Below, in pieces: positions 1 through 5,392 of a stretch of DNA of 5,392 bases. The stretch comes from Cyanobacteriota bacterium (GTDB lineage: Bacteria; Cyanobacteriota; Cyanobacteriia; Leptolyngbyales; Leptolyngbyaceae). Within the stretch, counting starts at the first letter, position 1. Every line of letters starts with the position of its first letter. Position numbers and translations under genes: made by a program. The notes beneath the pieces were generated by a model. It had not been told where the DNA came from. It searched no databases and saw only the letters and a program-made list of their open reading frames with translations. The DNA is taken from contig JAIXVO010000056.1 of NCBI GenBank assembly GCA_027482985.1, positions 1 through 5,392 on the forward strand, in the 5' to 3' direction.

Positions 1-2672
1 CGCTCTCCCACCTGGGTACTGTAGCCATTCGGCAAGTTCATAATGAAGTCGTGAGCGGCGGCAACTCTCGCGGCTTCAATGATTTCTTCATTGGAAGCGT
101 CGGGATAGTTGAGGGCGATGTTTTCTTGAATCGTGCCTTCAAACAATAAAGTGTCTTGTGGGACGATGCCAATTTGTCGCCGCAAGGAATACAGTTCCAC
201 TTTATTAATGTCGTAGGCATCAATTAAGATCCGTCCCGATTCCAGGGGATACAGGCGGGGCAGCAGTTTCATCAGGGTACTCTTCCCAGAACCACTCTGC
301 CCCACCACGCCGACAAACGCCCCTGCGGGAAACTCGACACTAATATTACTAAGTTGCATCGGCCCACTGGGATTGAACCGGAACGACACATTCTCAAACT
401 TGACCGCACCTTTGATCAACGGCATCGAGATGTGATTGCGATCGCTGTCATCCGACTCCATCGGCGTATCGACAATATCCGCCAAGCGTTCCAGCGATAG
501 TGCCGTTTCCTGAAAGTTTTGCCAAAGTTGGGTCAGGCGCAAGAGCGGACTTGTGACATATCCGGCAATGATCCGGAAGGCGATCAGTTGCCCTAAGGTG
601 AGTTCCTGTTGCAACACCAGGTAAGCTCCCACCCACAGCACCAGCAAACTCGACAGTTGGTTGAGAAACTGACTGGTGGAACTCGCTGCCGTCACTGTTT
701 GCACCGTTTTAAACCCAGTACTGACATAACGGGCATAGCGTTCTTGCCATTTCCAACGGGTGCGCAACTCAATATTCTGAGCCTTGACGGTTTGAATCCC
801 GGATAAGACTTCGACCAAATAAGATTGTGTTTCCGCATTGCGTTCAGCTTTAGCGCGGAGTTGTCGTCGCACAATGGGGGAGACTAACGCCGTCAATAAA
901 GCGAACAAGGGAATGGTCGCCAGTGCGACTAGCGTGAGTTGCCAGCTATAGAAAATCATCACGACGATGTAAATGACTGAAAACACTGCATCCAGCACTA
1001 CGGTCAGCGCCGTGGTGGTCATGAATTGGCGAATGTTTTCCAGTTCATTAATCCGGGTTGAGAGTTCCCCGACGGGTCGCCGTTCAAAGTAGCGTAATGG
1101 CAGGCGCAACAGATGGTTGATGATTTCTGTCCCCAGTGCCAGGTCAATCCGATTCGTGGTATCGACAAATAGGAAAGTCCGTAAACTGGTGAGCAATGCC
1201 TCAAACAGGGCAATCACAATCAGGAAAATGCCCAATACTTGTAAGGTGTCCGCACTGTTTTGGACTAACACTTTGTCGATAATCACCTGGGTCATCAGGG
1301 GATTCGCCAGCCCAAATAATTGCACAAAAAAGGAGGCAATTAAAACTTCGATCAGGACTCGTCGATACTTGTAGAGATAGGGTAAGAACCAACTCAAGCC
1401 AAACTTTTGTTGTTGGGTGTAGCGCGTCGGTTGCAGCAACAGCACTTGTCCCTCTTCGCCCCACACCTGCACAAATTCGCTCGTCTTCTGGCGCACGATG
1501 CCCGACTGCGGCACTCCCAGCACGATATTTTTCTCGCTGATTTCGTACAGCACCGCAAAACTATCCTGCCAACTGACGATCGCCGGAGCCTGTAACCGCC
1601 CGATGCTACTCGCTGGCACATTCACCAATTGGGCACTCAGGTTCATCATCTCGGCGATCGCGCCACAGGTCATCAGCGATAAGGAACCGACGCGATCGTA
1701 CTGATTCACCAGCACCTTGCGCAAATTGTCCCGCCGGAAGGGAATCGAGAGATGTTGCGATAACATCTGAAAACAGGCGAGTGCGGCCTCGACTTGCCCC
1801 TTCCCAGAAACGTAAGGATACTGCTTGCGAGGTTCTTCCTCCAGTAAATAATCTGGTTCTGCTGGGTAGTTGGGCGCGTAGGGAATGTCAGTCGGTGAGA
1901 CGGGGTCAGTCCCGGTGGGTGCCGCCTCAACTGGATCAACTGGGGCGATCGCGGGAGAGAGGAGCGTCGCCTCCAGTCCTAACAACCGCGTCACACCCTG
2001 CGAACGGGGCGCGGCATCGGGTTGGTAAGGTTGTCCCACGGGCAAATCAGTTGCGGGTTTGCCGCCACTAATCAGCCACAGGCGATCGCGATCCAATCCC
2101 TGCCCCACCTGTTTGTTGCCATTCACATTGACAATGCTGGCCTGCCCCCACACTTTCACCGCCAGTTGCCGTAAATCCTCCACCCCAGCACTTTGCAACA
2201 CGCGATCGCTGTCTGCCCGCTCTTTCAAATCCATCGCCAGCAGCTCAAACACTTCGATCAACGCGGGTTGCTCCGTGAAATAGGCCGCAAACTGAGTCTC
2301 CTGTTCCAACAAATTCAGGAAGACGGGCGTTGGGATCATCAAGCAAACGGATTCCGTCGAGGCGATCGCGGTTTCACAGGCCACCCCCCGCAACACACTC
2401 ACCCAGCCCAAAATTGCTCCCGGCTCTAACCGTTGCAGCGTCCCCGGCAACTGGCTGTTGGGATCGTAGCCCAGCAACCGCGCCTGCCCCTCCATCAACA
2501 CGGCAATTTGGGCAGGCATCTTCTCTTTCACGACAATCGGTTGGCCCATCCGATAGCGCAACAGTTGCGTAGACGCAATCAACCGCGTTAGCGCCTCACT
2601 CGATAAGCGATCGAAGGGAGCAACGCCAGCTAAAAACGCTTGAGTCGTGCCAGTTGTAGTACTCATCGACAT
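1..2672 (-). CDS. Type I secretion ABC transporter (cNMP-like + C39-like + ABC), 3' end missing
   Basis: This is probably an inner-membrane exporter of proteins or peptides, working as a dimer with a HlyD-like adaptor (not in the window). The frame is open for 890 codons and runs off the left edge. Residues ~8-125 resemble a cyclic-nucleotide-binding fold. Residues ~228-290 are a Pro/acidic linker. Residues ~288-410 are a C39-peptidase-like domain. Residues ~425-735 are the membrane domain, with helices by eye near 439-458, 479-494, 555-575, 577-598, 675-690 and 695-710. The ATPase starts near 753, with Walker A GQSGSGKS at 791-798 and the Q-loop Gln at 839. The LSGGQ signature, Walker B and H-loop lie beyond the edge. 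The usual length of this architecture (HlyB/Sll1180-like, from memory) implies about 1,000 residues. ATG 2672 is chosen because a GGA lies 6 nt upstream; ATG 2666 is an in-frame alternative. The C39-like catalytic positions are substituted (Cys to A296, His to S371, Asp to V387), so cleavage of a leader is unlikely. The family is secure; the substrate is unknown. Confidence 0.93.
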   Translation of the reverse strand, partial: MSMSTTTGTTQAFLAGVAPFDRLSSEALTRLIASTQLLRYRMGQPIVVKEKMPAQIAVLMEGQARLLGYDPNSQLPGTLQRLEPGAILGWVSVLRGVACETAIASTESVCLMIPTPVFLNLLEQETQFAAYFTEQPALIEVFELLAMDLKERADSDRVLQSAGVEDLRQLAVKVWGQASIVNVNGNKQVGQGLDRDRLWLISGGKPATDLPVGQPYQPDAAPRSQGVTRLLGLEATLLSPAIAPVDPVEAAPTGTDPVSPTDIPYAPNYPAEPDYLLEEEPRKQYPYVSGKGQVEAALACFQMLSQHLSIPFRRDNLRKVLVNQYDRVGSLSLMTCGAIAEMMNLSAQLVNVPASSIGRLQAPAIVSWQDSFAVLYEISEKNIVLGVPQSGIVRQKTSEFVQVWGEEGQVLLLQPTRYTQQQKFGLSWFLPYLYKYRRVLIEVLIASFFVQLFGLANPLMTQVIIDKVLVQNSADTLQVLGIFLIVIALFEALLTSLRTFLFVDTTNRIDLALGTEIINHLLRLPLRYFERRPVGELSTRINELENIRQFMTTTALTVVLDAVFSVIYIVVMIFYSWQLTLVALATIPLFALLTALVSPIVRRQLRAKAERNAETQSYLVEVLSGIQTVKAQNIELRTRWKWQERYARYVSTGFKTVQTVTAASSTSQFLNQLSSLLVLWVGAYLVLQQELTLGQLIAFRIIAGYVTSPLLRLTQLWQNFQETALSLERLADIVDTPMESDDSDRNHISMPLIKGAVKFENVSFRFNPSGPMQLSNISVEFPAGAFVGVVGQSGSGKSTLMKLLPRLYPLESGRILIDAYDINKVELYSLRRQIGIVPQDTLLFEGTIQENIALNYPDASNEEIIEAARVAAAHDFIMNLPNGYSTQVGE

Positions 2673-2704
2673 CCCAATTCCGACAAATCAGCTTTGCTGT
2701 CTAG

Positions 2705-2713
2705 CTTATAGCA
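2705..2713 (-). promoter_or_regulatory. Putative extended -10 promoter element for the ABC transporter
   Basis: Read on the minus strand this is TGCTATAAG, an extended -10 (TGn followed by TATAAG, one mismatch to TATAAT). It lies 32 nt upstream of ATG 2672, giving a predicted leader of about 25 nt. No convincing -35 hexamer is visible 16-18 nt upstream, which is tolerable for extended -10 promoters. The match is by eye only; a 9-nt match in a 388-nt spacer could be chance. Confidence 0.35.
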
Positions 2714-2735
2714 GAAGTTGGGAAATGCCTGTATC

Positions 2736-2790
2736 GGGGAGAAGGGAGGATGAGGGAGAGGAAGGGAGGGCGCGGGAGGGAAAAGAAGGG
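2736..2790 (+). repeat. Purine-rich G-run tract with G-quadruplex pattern
   Basis: Fifty-two of 55 bases are purines (exceptions at 2751, 2771 and 2773). The core at 2764-2780 is GGGAGGGCGCGGGAGGG, which fits the canonical four-run G3 pattern with loops of 1, 3 and 1 nt. More GGG runs flank it on both sides. The G-rich strand is the template strand for both flanking genes. The tract starts about 25 nt upstream of the putative transporter -10 box. Such GGGAGA/GGGAGG tracts are common in cyanobacterial spacers. Confidence 0.8.
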
Positions 2791-2795
2791 CATGG

Positions 2796-2824
2796 GTAGA
2801 GACGTTCTGTTGGAACGTCTATCC
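2796..2824. repeat. Cyanobacterial AGACGTTC hairpin repeat
   Basis: An 8-bp perfect inverted repeat, AGACGTTC (2800-2807) and GAACGTCT (2813-2820), encloses the loop TGTTG. The outer bases (GTAG on the left, ATCC on the right) look like a decayed continuation. The GTAGAGACGTT...AACGTCTCTAC palindrome is, from memory, a recurrent dispersed intergenic element in cyanobacteria. The hairpin has no adjacent T-run, so it is not a classical terminator. Confidence 0.65.
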
Positions 2825-2837
2825 GGGGTTTGGGGTA

Positions 2838-2852
2838 GGAGTCACAAGTCAG
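2838..2852 (+). repeat. Degenerate GGAGTCA heptamer pair
   Basis: The sequence GGAGTCACAAGTCAG contains two 7-nt units, GGAGTCA and CAAGTCA. It belongs to the same heptamer family as GAAGTCAGGAGTCAG on the minus strand at 3459-3473 inside nadE. A further decayed copy, CAGGAGTTAGTCA, is readable on the minus strand around 2996-3009. Short tandem heptamers of this kind are known in repeat-rich cyanobacteria. Confidence 0.5.
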
Positions 2853-2968
2853 AGCGAATGGAATGCTACGTTTTCTGGTAGGAGCGGGGTTTGCGGCAAT
2901 CTTTGGGTGTTGGCTAGATACCTGCTCAAACCCGCCCTGCCGATCGCATTGGCTGAATCCACTCTTCC

Positions 2969-2988
2969 GAGCGGGCGATCGCGCGCTC
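2969..2988. repeat. 20-bp palindrome centred on a HIP1 site
   Basis: The sequence GAGCGGGCGATCGCGCGCTC pairs end to end, with one mismatched pair (2974 with 2983). Its centre, 2975-2982, is a HIP1 octamer. It lies about 70 nt beyond the nadE stop in the direction of transcription. As RNA it would make a strong GC hairpin, but no U-tract follows, so a Rho-independent terminator is not established. Confidence 0.55.
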
Positions 2989-3019
2989 AAGCAAGATGAC
3001 TAACTCCTGTTTTCCAACT

Positions 3020-3053
3020 CCCTTCCCCTCCCTCTCCCTCCCTTCCCTCCCTC
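3020..3053 (-). repeat. G-run tract (minus strand) just after the nadE stop
   Basis: On the + strand this tract contains seven CCC runs (starting at 3020, 3025, 3030, 3036, 3040, 3045 and 3049) and no purines. On the minus strand, which is the nadE mRNA strand, 3036-3051 reads GGGAGGGAAGGGAGGG. This fits the G-quadruplex pattern with loops of 1, 2 and 1 nt. It begins 8 nt after the nadE stop codon, so it would lie in the 3' untranslated region of the message. It is largely complementary to the 2736-2790 tract. Confidence 0.8.
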
Positions 3054-3060
3054 TTCCGCC

Positions 3061-4896
3061 CTATCTCCCGACCCCGATCGCCGCTTGTTCCAAGATTTCT
3101 GTGGTTTTGGGTAACCAGCGATTGGCGATCGGCATCCGCCAGCCAATGCCAAAGGCGCGATCGGTGACTTTCAGGACGGGGGGAGCTTGCCGCCGCTTAA
3201 ATTCGGCGCGAGCGACGAGGCGAGTAATTTTATTGACGACGGCAGGATCATGACCGGCGGCCACAATTTGATCGGGTGTTTGGTGGTTGTGGATCAAGCG
3301 CGCCAAAATGTCGTCCAAAATTTCGTAGGGCGGCAGCGAATCCTGATCCACCTGTCCCGGCTTCAACTCAGCACTCGGCGCTTTCGTCAAAATATTCACC
3401 GGAATCACTTCCACCTTCTGACTTCTGGCTCCGTTCGGCTGAACGCTCACGCCAAAGCCTGACTCCTGACTTCCGCCGATCTGCTCTTTGCCTCCTGCCC
3501 CCTGCCCTCTGCCTTCTGCCTGAGTCTGATTCAGCCATTCACACAAGGAGTAGACGCGGGTCTTCGGCACATCCGCGATGACGGCCAGACCACCGTTCAT
3601 GTCGCCATAGAGGGTGCAGTAGCCGACGGCCATTTCTGACTTGTTGCCGGTTGAGAGGAGTAAGTGCCCGAATTTGTTGGAGATGGCCATTAGCAGGGTG
3701 CCCCGCGTCCGGGATTGGACGTTTTCTTCGGCTAAACCGAATTCCGTCTCGGCAAACAGGGGGGCGAGGGTCTGGTCGAAGCCCTGCATTAAGTCGCCGA
3801 TGGGTAGGGTTTGGGTATGGATGCCCAAATTTTCCGCGAGCTGGAGGGCATCGCTGATGGAGTGGTCGGAACTGTAAGGGGAGGGCATCAACACGCCCAA
3901 CACATTTTCCCGACCGAGGGCAGCTGCCGCGATCGCCGCCACTAATGCCGAATCAATCCCGCCACTCAAGCCAATTACAGCCTTCGAGAAGCCACACTTG
4001 CGAGCATAGTCCTGCACACCCAACACCAACGCTTGCCAGATTTCGGCATCTTCAGTCGCAGGGAGGGGCGCGATCGCATCCGGGAGCGCCACTAAATCTT
4101 GCTGTTCCGGGTCATACTCCACAAACACCAAATCGGCTTGAAACGCATGGGCGCGGCAGACCAATTCCCCTTTGCGGTTGAAGGCCACACTATTACCATC
4201 AAAAATCAGGTCATCATTCCCCCCCACCTGATTCACATAAATCACGGGCTGATTAAAGCGGGTGGCCGTGTGCTTCAGCATTGCCTCCCGAAGTGCCTGC
4301 TTGCCCACCGTGAAGGGGGACGCGGAGAGATTCACCGTCAGATCGACACCCACTTGCGCCAGATCCGCGATCGGATTAATTTCGTAGCTGCGTTTGCCCC
4401 AAAATTCTTCGTCGTTCCACAGGTCTTCGCAAATGGTGACACCAATATGGAGGGGATGAGCGGTCGCGTTCAGCCGGAAATGGTTGGGGTCGGTGCCAGG
4501 TTCAAAGTAGCGATCTTCGTCGAACACATCGTAGGTGGGGAGCAACCGTTTGTGAAAGATTTGCTGAATCTGTCCGTTGGCGATCAAGGCACTGCTGTTA
4601 AACAGGGGTTTGCCCCCGGCGATGCCAGCCTGCGGATTGACCGTCACCAGTCCAATGATGGCTGTGAGTTGGGCGGGGAGCGCGATCGCCAATTGCGCCA
4701 AGGTCGCCTGCATTGAGTCCAGAAAATCGGGGTGCATCAGCAGATCGCGGGGCGGGTAGCCACACAGCGACAGTTCCGGCGTGAGGAATAATTGGGCACC
4801 CGCAGCGGCGGCTTGGTGGGCGGCGGTGAGTAACTGCTGGGCGTTACCCGCAATGTCGCCGATGGTGGGATTCAGTTGGGCGATCGCAATTTTCAT
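3061..4896 (-). CDS. nadE: Glutamine-dependent NAD+ synthetase
   Basis: This cytosolic enzyme catalyses the last step of NAD biosynthesis: deamido-NAD+, glutamine and ATP give NAD+, glutamate, AMP and PPi. The 611-residue protein has an N-terminal nitrilase-type glutaminase domain (~1-255), with the expected triad Glu41 (PELSLCGYPPRDLL), Lys116 (KRLLPTY) and Cys156 (GVTICEDLW). The C-terminal synthetase domain (~285-600) has the ATP-pyrophosphatase loop SGGIDS at 311-316, STGNKSE at 415-421 and DQDSLPPY at 517-524. Glutaminase-type NadE proteins are usually about 540-580 residues. The excess is a low-complexity insert at ~459-494 encoded by repeats. The start MKIAIAQLNP is the canonical family start; no Shine-Dalgarno at normal spacing is visible, which is common in cyanobacteria. 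An NrtR-type regulator ends 83 nt upstream on the same strand, suggesting co-transcription. The function call is very secure; the effect of the insert on activity is unknown. Confidence 0.97.
   Translation of the reverse strand: MKIAIAQLNPTIGDIAGNAQQLLTAAHQAAAAGAQLFLTPELSLCGYPPRDLLMHPDFLDSMQATLAQLAIALPAQLTAIIGLVTVNPQAGIAGGKPLFNSSALIANGQIQQIFHKRLLPTYDVFDEDRYFEPGTDPNHFRLNATAHPLHIGVTICEDLWNDEEFWGKRSYEINPIADLAQVGVDLTVNLSASPFTVGKQALREAMLKHTATRFNQPVIYVNQVGGNDDLIFDGNSVAFNRKGELVCRAHAFQADLVFVEYDPEQQDLVALPDAIAPLPATEDAEIWQALVLGVQDYARKCGFSKAVIGLSGGIDSALVAAIAAAALGRENVLGVLMPSPYSSDHSISDALQLAENLGIHTQTLPIGDLMQGFDQTLAPLFAETEFGLAEENVQSRTRGTLLMAISNKFGHLLLSTGNKSEMAVGYCTLYGDMNGGLAVIADVPKTRVYSLCEWLNQTQAEGRGQGAGGKEQIGGSQESGFGVSVQPNGARSQKVEVIPVNILTKAPSAELKPGQVDQDSLPPYEILDDILARLIHNHQTPDQIVAAGHDPAVVNKITRLVARAEFKRRQAPPVLKVTDRAFGIGWRMPIANRWLPKTTEILEQAAIGVGR
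3415..3522 (-). repeat. In-frame repeat insertion within nadE (about 36 codons)
   Basis: This segment encodes NadE residues ~459-494, rich in Gly, Gln, Glu, Ser and Arg. It separates the conserved VYSLCEWLNQ helix from EVIPVNILTKAPSAEL, which in other NadE proteins are joined by only a few residues. On the minus strand it consists of five GGCAGRR-type heptamers, a GAAGTCAGGAGTCAG heptamer pair, a short hairpin (CGTTC/GAACG, + strand 3432-3445) and a terminal AGAAGTCAGAAGG. The length is a multiple of three and no stop codon is introduced. Exact boundaries are judged by eye from family conservation and may be off by a few codons. Confidence 0.75.
3486..3520 (-). repeat. Five tandem GGCAGRR heptamers inside nadE
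   Basis: Read on the minus strand the units are GGCAGAA, GGCAGAG, GGCAGGG, GGCAGGA and GGCAAAG, five head-to-tail 7-nt copies with variation in the last positions. Because 7 is not a multiple of 3, the peptide does not repeat exactly: it reads as Ala/Glu/Gly/Arg/Gln-rich sequence (residues ~460-471). The array contains no stop codon in any of the three forward frames, which explains how it is tolerated in a gene. Confidence 0.8.
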
Positions 4897-4951
4897 AAGG
4901 GTAGGGACTCAATCAAAAGGACAAGGCGGCAAACAAGTCGGGTGATTCAAT

Positions 4952-4966
4952 GGGTTTTCTTAACCC
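4952..4966. promoter_or_regulatory. Small inverted repeat between nrtR-like gene and nadE
   Basis: GGGTT (4952-4956) and AACCC (4962-4966) flank the 5-nt spacer TTCTT. The repeat lies 56 nt upstream of the nadE start and 14 nt after the regulator's stop. It could be half-sites of an operator, a weak intercistronic hairpin, or chance; 5-bp arms are short. I do not recognise a known NrtR operator in it. The remaining 83-nt spacer shows no clear promoter. Confidence 0.25.
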
Positions 4967-4979
4967 TCAACCATACCAG

Positions 4980-5392
4980 TTAAATAAACACCATGGGTTT
5001 GTCTTTATACGGGGCAAAAGCGTCCGCATCGAAGCGGTACAGGGTGGCAGGCCGTCCGGCTCCCCGTGACACTTTCACCCCGGTATCAGCGAGAAAGCCG
5101 AGTTTCAGCAGGCGGGTGCGGAAGTTGGAATAGTCGGAAAAGTTGTCGCCCAACACGGTTGTATAGAGTTGGTACAAATCACTCAGGGTAAAGAGTTCGG
5201 GCAACACTTCAAAGGCCACTGGGCTATATTCCAACTTATTGCGTAAGCGCCGATGCCCATAAGCCAAAATTTGTTGATGGTCAAAGGCCAATTCTGGCAC
5301 TTGGTCGAGCGGATACCAGGCAATGCCACTCACATGGTCGGCAATTAATTCTGCTTCCGCAAATTGCACCAGGGCAAAATAACTTACGGACA
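4980..5392 (-). CDS. nrtR: NrtR-type Nudix/winged-helix transcriptional regulator, 5' end missing
   Basis: This is probably a repressor of NAD metabolism genes that binds a Nudix-type ligand such as ADP-ribose. The last 136 residues and the stop are present; the frame stays open to the right edge, so the start lies outside. A GTG at 5369 is internal, because the residues before it (SVSYFALV) match the conserved strand after the Nudix box in this family. Visible parts are the end of the Nudix-like domain ([20 protein letters not shown]), then the NrtR winged-helix region: [22 protein letters not shown], a recognition segment [13 protein letters not shown], and the wing [10 protein letters not shown]. 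The Nudix box is outside, so catalytic competence cannot be judged. Family members are usually about 220-240 residues. The neighbouring nadE on the same strand supports the role; from memory, Synechocystis 6803 has the same pair (slr1690-slr1691). It could also be annotated simply as a NUDIX domain protein. Confidence 0.88.
   Translation of the reverse strand, partial: SVSYFALVQFAEAELIADHVSGIAWYPLDQVPELAFDHQQILAYGHRRLRNKLEYSPVAFEVLPELFTLSDLYQLYTTVLGDNFSDYSNFRTRLLKLGFLADTGVKVSRGAGRPATLYRFDADAFAPYKDKPMVFI

Larger units (their letters stand above)
2673..3060. other. Repeat-rich spacer between nadE and the ABC transporter gene
   Basis: No credible gene is present in these 388 nt. In order on the + strand the spacer holds the likely transporter promoter, a purine/G-run tract (2736-2790), an AGACGTTC hairpin (2796-2824), a GGAGTCA-type heptamer pair (2838-2852), a unique stretch of about 115 nt with no recognisable signal, a 20-bp HIP1-centred palindrome (2969-2988), and a pyrimidine/C-run tract (3020-3053) directly after the nadE stop. 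The short frames that cross it (for example a TTG-initiated minus-strand frame at 2706-2990) translate the repeats into low-complexity Pro/Ser/Arg sequence and are not supported. Confidence 0.8.
438..4887. repeat. Dispersed HIP1 octamers (GCGATCGC), 11 copies
   Basis: Copies begin at 438, 1654, 1945, 2082, 2202, 2362, 2975, 3929, 4070, 4682 and 4880. Ten are inside coding sequence, where several encode Ala-Ile-Ala or Asp-Arg, and one is in the spacer. HIP1 is a highly iterated palindrome characteristic of many cyanobacterial genomes, and this density supports the taxonomic assignment. Confidence 0.95.

Noticed and set aside
1..2672. Frameshift or pseudogene in the transporter
   Set aside because: I translated the frame line by line from 2672 to the left edge and found no stop and no break in domain continuity.
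2796..2824. Rho-independent terminator
   Set aside because: The hairpin has no T-run after it on either strand (downstream bases are ATCCGGGG or CATGCCC-like), so it is better described as a dispersed palindrome.
2706..2990. 94-codon minus-strand frame in the spacer
   Set aside because: It begins with TTG, runs through the repeat tracts and hairpin, and encodes low-complexity Pro/Ser/Arg sequence. It would end against the transporter promoter.
2996..3253. 85-codon + strand frame starting at an ATG after the HIP1 palindrome
   Set aside because: Its first part is the translated C-run tract and the rest is antisense to the nadE 3' end.
3486..3520. CRISPR-like array
   Set aside because: The units are 7 nt, contiguous and without spacers; no cas gene is present.
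4099..4716. 205-codon open frame on the + strand
   Set aside because: It lies wholly antisense to strongly conserved nadE codons; its translation shows no recognisable domain and no ribosome-binding context.
5367..5369. GTG as the start of the regulator gene
   Set aside because: The frame stays open upstream, and SVSYFAL before it matches the conserved Nudix-domain strand, so the true start is outside the window.

Overview
This window is almost certainly cyanobacterial chromosome. The octamer GCGATCGC (HIP1) occurs 11 times in 5.4 kb, where chance would give about one per 65 kb. The proteins are of cyanobacterial type, and the spacer and one gene carry the G-rich and GGAGTCA/GGCAGRR heptamer repeats typical of filamentous and other repeat-rich cyanobacteria. 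I cannot name the species.

All three genes are on the minus strand. From right to left, in the direction of transcription, they are: (1) the 3' part of an NrtR-type Nudix/winged-helix regulator, cut by the right edge; (2) after 83 nt, a complete glutamine-dependent NAD+ synthetase (nadE); (3) after a 388-nt repeat-rich spacer, a large type I secretion/peptidase-domain ABC transporter cut by the left edge inside its ATPase domain. I confirmed the transporter as one uninterrupted frame from position 2672 to the left edge.

The regulator and nadE form a logical pair. NrtR proteins sense NAD-derived metabolites such as ADP-ribose and control NAD biosynthesis genes, and NadE catalyses the last step of that pathway. 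The transporter has no obvious link to NAD metabolism and probably has its own promoter just upstream of its start. Its architecture is a cNMP-binding-like fold, a Pro-rich linker, a C39-like domain, a six-helix membrane domain and an ATPase. This suggests export of a protein or peptide through a type I system, but both N-terminal domains have lost their diagnostic ligand or catalytic residues.

The most unusual signals are: an in-frame repeat insertion of about 108 nt, including five tandem GGCAGRR heptamers, that adds about 36 residues to NadE; a pair of G-run tracts in opposite orientation at either end of the spacer, each with a canonical G-quadruplex pattern and mutually complementary; a cyanobacterial AGACGTTC hairpin; and a 20-bp palindrome built around a HIP1 site. 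I found no complete novel defence or mobile system. The window is mainly housekeeping and transport genes with repeat invasion.
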